This document shows positions 61,092-64,000 of a stretch of 64,000 bases of DNA, one piece after another (positions within the stretch are counted from its first letter, which is position 1; every line of letters begins with the position of its first letter). The DNA comes from Mesostigma viride (lineage: Eukaryota; Streptophyta; Mesostigmatophyceae; Mesostigmatales; Mesostigmataceae): assembly GCA_009746045.1 (NCBI GenBank), contig RPFO01001778.1, positions 1-64,000 on the forward strand, in the 5' to 3' direction. The position numbers and the translations under genes were made by a program. Under the pieces are notes generated by a model. The model did not search any database. It was given only the letters and a program-made list of their open reading frames with translations, and was not told the origin of the DNA.

Positions 61092-62042
61092 ATGAGTTGT
61101 GTCGAATCGAAAAAACAGCCATCGCCGGATCGGGCGTCGGACGGCATCGAGTTGCCGGTGTGTAAGAAGGTCGTTGATATCGGCGAGTCCCTGTTCGACG
61201 CCGGCTCCTTCATCGAGGACGATATACGAGTGTCTCGCGGCGAGGTCCCCGCCAACGAGCGCAAGGTCGTCATCGCCCGCAATCGTCTGGACGGTTGGAT
61301 CGCCGGCATCCTCCGGCCGCGGTCGCAGGCGGTCACCGACGTCGCCAGGCAAGTCTCGAGTTCCGGCGCCCGCCATCGCCTCGCCGTCTCCAACGTGTGG
61401 AGGCATCTGCACGCCCACTTCGACCGCGTGCTCGAGGAGTGCAAGGAGATGCACGACGGCTATGGCCGCGGCGCCCTGTTGATTCGCGTCCATCACCTGA
61501 CGCAGGCGGCTAGGTCGGTGATCGTCGACTGGGTGACGGCGGGCGAGCTGAGGGAGGCGTGTCTTCAGACCTACTGGCGCGCGATGATGTACAACGACCA
61601 GACCGAGTTCGTCGTGGCGTTCTGTTTCGCGGACCCGGCGGACTCCCGCCGGAAGATGTGGGTGTCCGAGCTCATGACGAAACCAAAGTCGGACAAGTGG
61701 ATGGAGAAGAATCCGGAGCCCGCGGTCCCCCCCTTTCGCACTTGGACGCGCGTGAACGCGAGCGGCGAGTTTTCGGCGCCCGTCTGCCTGGGACACTATT
61801 GCGGAAAGAAGTTGACCAGGGGCGAGGAGCGGCGACTGTGCGTCTGCAAGGACGCGGTCTTCTGTTCGGCGGTCTGCTCCGTGACCTCGCACGAATGCGA
61901 TGTTTTGCGGAGGTCGCGGGCCAACCTGGACAAGTGCATCAAGAGCGCCCACGCCCTTTACCACAGTGGCGGCGGTGTGCCGCCTCTCCGGTGCCCCCAC
62001 GAGTGGAAGGTCTCTATGGGAGACGAGCTTGTGATGTTGTAA
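61092..62042 (+). CDS. MYND-like zinc-finger protein
   Basis: 316 codons from ATG 61,092 (another ATG at 61,020 adds 24 Lys-rich residues; choice uncertain). An N-terminal domain of about 200 residues (DIGESLFDAGSFIEDDIRVS, NRLDGWIAGILRPRSQAVTD) of unknown type, then a Cys-rich end: CLGHYCGKK, RRLCVCKDAVFCSAVCSVTS, HEC. It has the C-x-C and FCSAVC parts of a MYND finger but a shortened last Cys/His pair. Possibly a paralogue of the MYND gene at 47.6 kb. An AATAAA lies at about 62,061. Confidence 0.6.
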   Translation: MSCVESKKQPSPDRASDGIELPVCKKVVDIGESLFDAGSFIEDDIRVSRGEVPANERKVVIARNRLDGWIAGILRPRSQAVTDVARQVSSSGARHRLAVSNVWRHLHAHFDRVLEECKEMHDGYGRGALLIRVHHLTQAARSVIVDWVTAGELREACLQTYWRAMMYNDQTEFVVAFCFADPADSRRKMWVSELMTKPKSDKWMEKNPEPAVPPFRTWTRVNASGEFSAPVCLGHYCGKKLTRGEERRLCVCKDAVFCSAVCSVTSHECDVLRRSRANLDKCIKSAHALYHSGGGVPPLRCPHEWKVSMGDELVML

Positions 62043-62122
62043 ACGTAACTTTATTATTATGAATAAAGGACTTGTTTGAAAATATAACTTTAAATCGCAT
62101 GGTAACAATAAAGTGCTCAATT

Positions 62123-62884
62123 ATGGAGGAAACAGAAGTGACGGGCCTAGATCTCCCCACGCTCAAGGGGAGGAGTCTGCGTGTGACGCGTTCGTTCGCC
62201 GATAGAGGCGGGTATAAAGCCTTGCGGGTTGACGTGCTCGTCCCTTCGACGTACGACTCGCGGTTGGTGAGGGCTCACCCGACTCGCAATTTGGTAGAGG
62301 TTATGTTAGAAGCGTATCCCGAACGCAACAGGATCCACATCAGTTGGTTCAGCGTGCTTGCGAAGGAATTTCCGGGGGACGCTTCGAAGGAGGAGATTGC
62401 GACGTTCCGAGGCGTCGGTCGCAAGTTGTTGTGTTATGGCATGTCTTTGCTCGCGCCGATGATGAAGGACCGCCGAACGGCCATAGTGGAACTAGAAGCG
62501 GCCGGTGCGCAATGCCCGGACGAGAGTGTATACAACGGGTGGTCGAAAGCCAAGATTTACTATCTTCTGCGGAAGTACGAGAACACGTACGCGAGCTTGA
62601 AAGACGCGTTCGCGAAGAACGATATGGCGAAACTGAGGAGAGTGGCGTGTCTGGTACGGGACAACGAGGACCTCGTGCGGTATTACAATCAGTACGGTCT
62701 CAAGGCGACGGGGCACGATAACGGGGACTTTGTGGACATGGAGGGACGGCTGACGGACGTGCTGGCGTCGTGCGAGTCCGTCCGAGTCGGACGCGTGACC
62801 AAGGCGCAACGGGAGGTGATCGACCTGACAGTCGCGAAGACGTTCGAAGAGCCACCGGCCAAGAAGAAGAAGAAGCAGAAGTAG
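62123..62884 (+). CDS. Unknown protein with basic nuclear-type tail
   Basis: 253 codons from ATG 62,123 (two ATGs further upstream are in frame). Core with SLRVTRSFADRGGYKALRVD, HISWFSVLAKEFPGDASKEE and a helical middle (SKAKIYYLLRKYENTYASLK). The end is PPAKKKKKQK, a likely nuclear localisation signal. No family recognised. Same strand and tight spacing as its neighbours, consistent with the viral-type block. Confidence 0.6.
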   Translation: MEETEVTGLDLPTLKGRSLRVTRSFADRGGYKALRVDVLVPSTYDSRLVRAHPTRNLVEVMLEAYPERNRIHISWFSVLAKEFPGDASKEEIATFRGVGRKLLCYGMSLLAPMMKDRRTAIVELEAAGAQCPDESVYNGWSKAKIYYLLRKYENTYASLKDAFAKNDMAKLRRVACLVRDNEDLVRYYNQYGLKATGHDNGDFVDMEGRLTDVLASCESVRVGRVTKAQREVIDLTVAKTFEEPPAKKKKKQK

Positions 62885-62933
62885 CGCGTCTATTGGCGGT
62901 CGAATAAAATCGCGTCGTTACTCCGACGTAAGT

Positions 62934-63455
62934 ATGGATATCGACCAGTTCCTGGACAGCCTCCCCGTGTACGAGCTCGGCCCGGGCACCTACACGGACG
63001 CGTTGCAGGTCCTGACGACTCCGCCGCGCACGGAGGTGGGCGAGGGGTGGACCCAGGCAGTCGTCTACGAGCCCGAGCACGCGTATGTCGTCAACAACGT
63101 CGCCGCGTTCGAGGTCGACGACAAAACGGGCGAGTACGTCTTCTCCGCGACGCGTCTGCCGACGTGCGACGTTTTGCGGGGAGTCGACTGCGACGTGAAG
63201 GTCCGCGTCGTCATCGGGGACCAAGAGTTCGATCCTCAGGACGTTACGACGGTGACGTGTGCCAGTACCTACACATACAAAAACATACGATTCTATCTCA
63301 ACCCCAAAAATCCTCCCCAATCGTTCACCGTTCGATACCGATGCTACATCCTGAACGAGGCCAATCTCAAACTCGTCCGGGACGCGTCGGAGGTCCGCAC
63401 GAAGACGCACGTCTACCGAGACGGCCAAGCGCTCGCGATCGGCGACCGGTCGTGA
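62934..63455 (+). CDS. Unknown protein, beta-rich
   Basis: 173 codons. Begins MDIDQFLDSLPVYELG. Alternating hydrophobic stretches (AVVYEPEHAYVVNNVAAFEV, VKVRVVIGDQEFDPQDVTTV, NIRFYLNPKNPPQSFTVRYR) suggest a beta-sandwich. No motif recognised. It starts 50 bases after the previous gene, with AATAAAATC in between. Confidence 0.6.
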   Translation: MDIDQFLDSLPVYELGPGTYTDALQVLTTPPRTEVGEGWTQAVVYEPEHAYVVNNVAAFEVDDKTGEYVFSATRLPTCDVLRGVDCDVKVRVVIGDQEFDPQDVTTVTCASTYTYKNIRFYLNPKNPPQSFTVRYRCYILNEANLKLVRDASEVRTKTHVYRDGQALAIGDRS

Positions 63456-63522
63456 TGACCGGTGCGGGCGATGTTCGTTCGTCGGCCTGCGAGTTTTGTG
63501 TCCGCTACGGGTGCGGCCCTGA

Positions 63523-64000
63523 ATGACGGTGGCCGTGTGTTTCCTGCTCACCGACTCCTTCTACACGTCGGGGGTGTGGAAGGACTGGCTCGCCGCGGCC
63601 GGTCCCGCGCGCGGCCGGTTGCGGTTCTTCGTGCACGCCTCGGAATTCGAGAGGGAGGACGTCGATTCCTTGCGTAAATGGATATGGGAGTGCGACGCCG
63701 TCGAGGTGCCGTCCGTGTCATCGCGTCGAGACCATTCGTGGCTCTTGCGCGCCGAGTTGACGTTGTTCGACGCGGCAGCCGCGCACCTGGATGTGACGCA
63801 CTTCGCTCTCGTCGGCGAGACCACGGTTCCTTGTCTGTCCCCGCCCGACTTCTTGTCCGCGTGCGAGAATCTCTACGGGAAATCCGTGTTCGAGTCAAGT
63901 TTCGCCTTGCCCACGACCGTTTACGCGAACGAGCTTTTGTCGAGGTCCGCCTCCTCGCTCTCCACCCAATTCTGTCTTCTGGCCGCCGACCATTATCGCG
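63523..64000 (+). CDS. Core-2/I-branching-type glycosyltransferase, cut by the window end
   Basis: 159 codons visible from ATG 63,523. FLLTDSFYTSGVWKDWL, LRFFVHASEFEREDVDSL, VPSVSSRRDHSWLLRAELTL and THFALVGETTVPCLSPPDFL follow the start of GT14-like (core-2/I-branching N-acetylglucosaminyltransferase) proteins, where the last block corresponds to the FVLLSESCIPL-type motif. Versions without a membrane anchor are found in many giant viruses and phages and decorate particles or host surfaces. The rest lies outside the window. Confidence 0.6.
   Translation, partial: MTVAVCFLLTDSFYTSGVWKDWLAAAGPARGRLRFFVHASEFEREDVDSLRKWIWECDAVEVPSVSSRRDHSWLLRAELTLFDAAAAHLDVTHFALVGETTVPCLSPPDFLSACENLYGKSVFESSFALPTTVYANELLSRSASSLSTQFCLLAADHYR

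Noticed and set aside
61032-62120. 362-codon minus-strand frame
   Set aside because: Antisense of the MYND-like gene; no motifs, and the plus frame has the Cys cluster and promoter module.

Overview
The window looks like nuclear DNA of a eukaryote, probably a protist or alga. There are no bacterial operons or Shine-Dalgarno sites. It is full of non-LTR retroposons with target-site duplications, an LTR retrotransposon, kilobase-scale simple-repeat arrays and diverged satellites. The right part (about 45-64 kb) has another texture: closely spaced intronless genes in GC-rich DNA, several of types known from large DNA viruses of protists (MYND and RING fingers, F-box, BRO/KilA-like, core-2/I-branching-type glycosyltransferase). 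I read it as a probable endogenous giant-virus segment, or a viral contig carrying host-type transposons. I cannot name the species or the virus.

Layout. 0-5 kb: a 173-bp tandem repeat, then a candidate minus-strand gene whose presumed intron is a 1.6-kb compound tetranucleotide array, then a 117-bp perfect inverted repeat. 5-10 kb: pieces of two ORF1-only ('half-LINE') retroposon families, one inserted in the other. 10-12 kb: a piggyBac-like element bounded by TTAA. 12-22 kb: sparse DNA with a duplicated segment (12.4 and 21.1 kb), minisatellites and no convincing gene. 22-38 kb: nested LINE insertions of two families (EN-RT proteins on the minus strand); one copy at 33.3-37.7 kb still shows ORF1, endonuclease and reverse transcriptase. 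38-45 kb: satellite, a second simple-repeat array next to a candidate exon, a hypothetical gene, a near-complete half-LINE, and a TIR element inserted in its tail.

45-64 kb: coiled-coil protein, F-box-like protein, MYND protein, RING-like protein, a 29-bp minisatellite (about 29 copies), a roughly 0.8-kb imperfect palindrome, a Rieske non-heme iron oxygenase, an ADP-ribosyltransferase-fold protein, then BRO-like, MYND-like, two unknown proteins and a partial glycosyltransferase. A Ty1/copia element with identical 429-bp LTRs (54,354-59,761) sits in the divergent promoter between the ADP-ribosyltransferase and BRO-like genes.

How things fit together. Each of the two LINE families shares its 3'-terminal hairpin with one half-LINE family, and insertions of both kinds carry 11-bp target duplications, which suggests parasitism on LINE machinery. 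In the viral-type block a CCAAT-containing module recurs upstream of at least three genes, and palindromic GGAATATTCC modules sit upstream of the F-box gene and between the MYND and RING genes, suggesting shared regulation.
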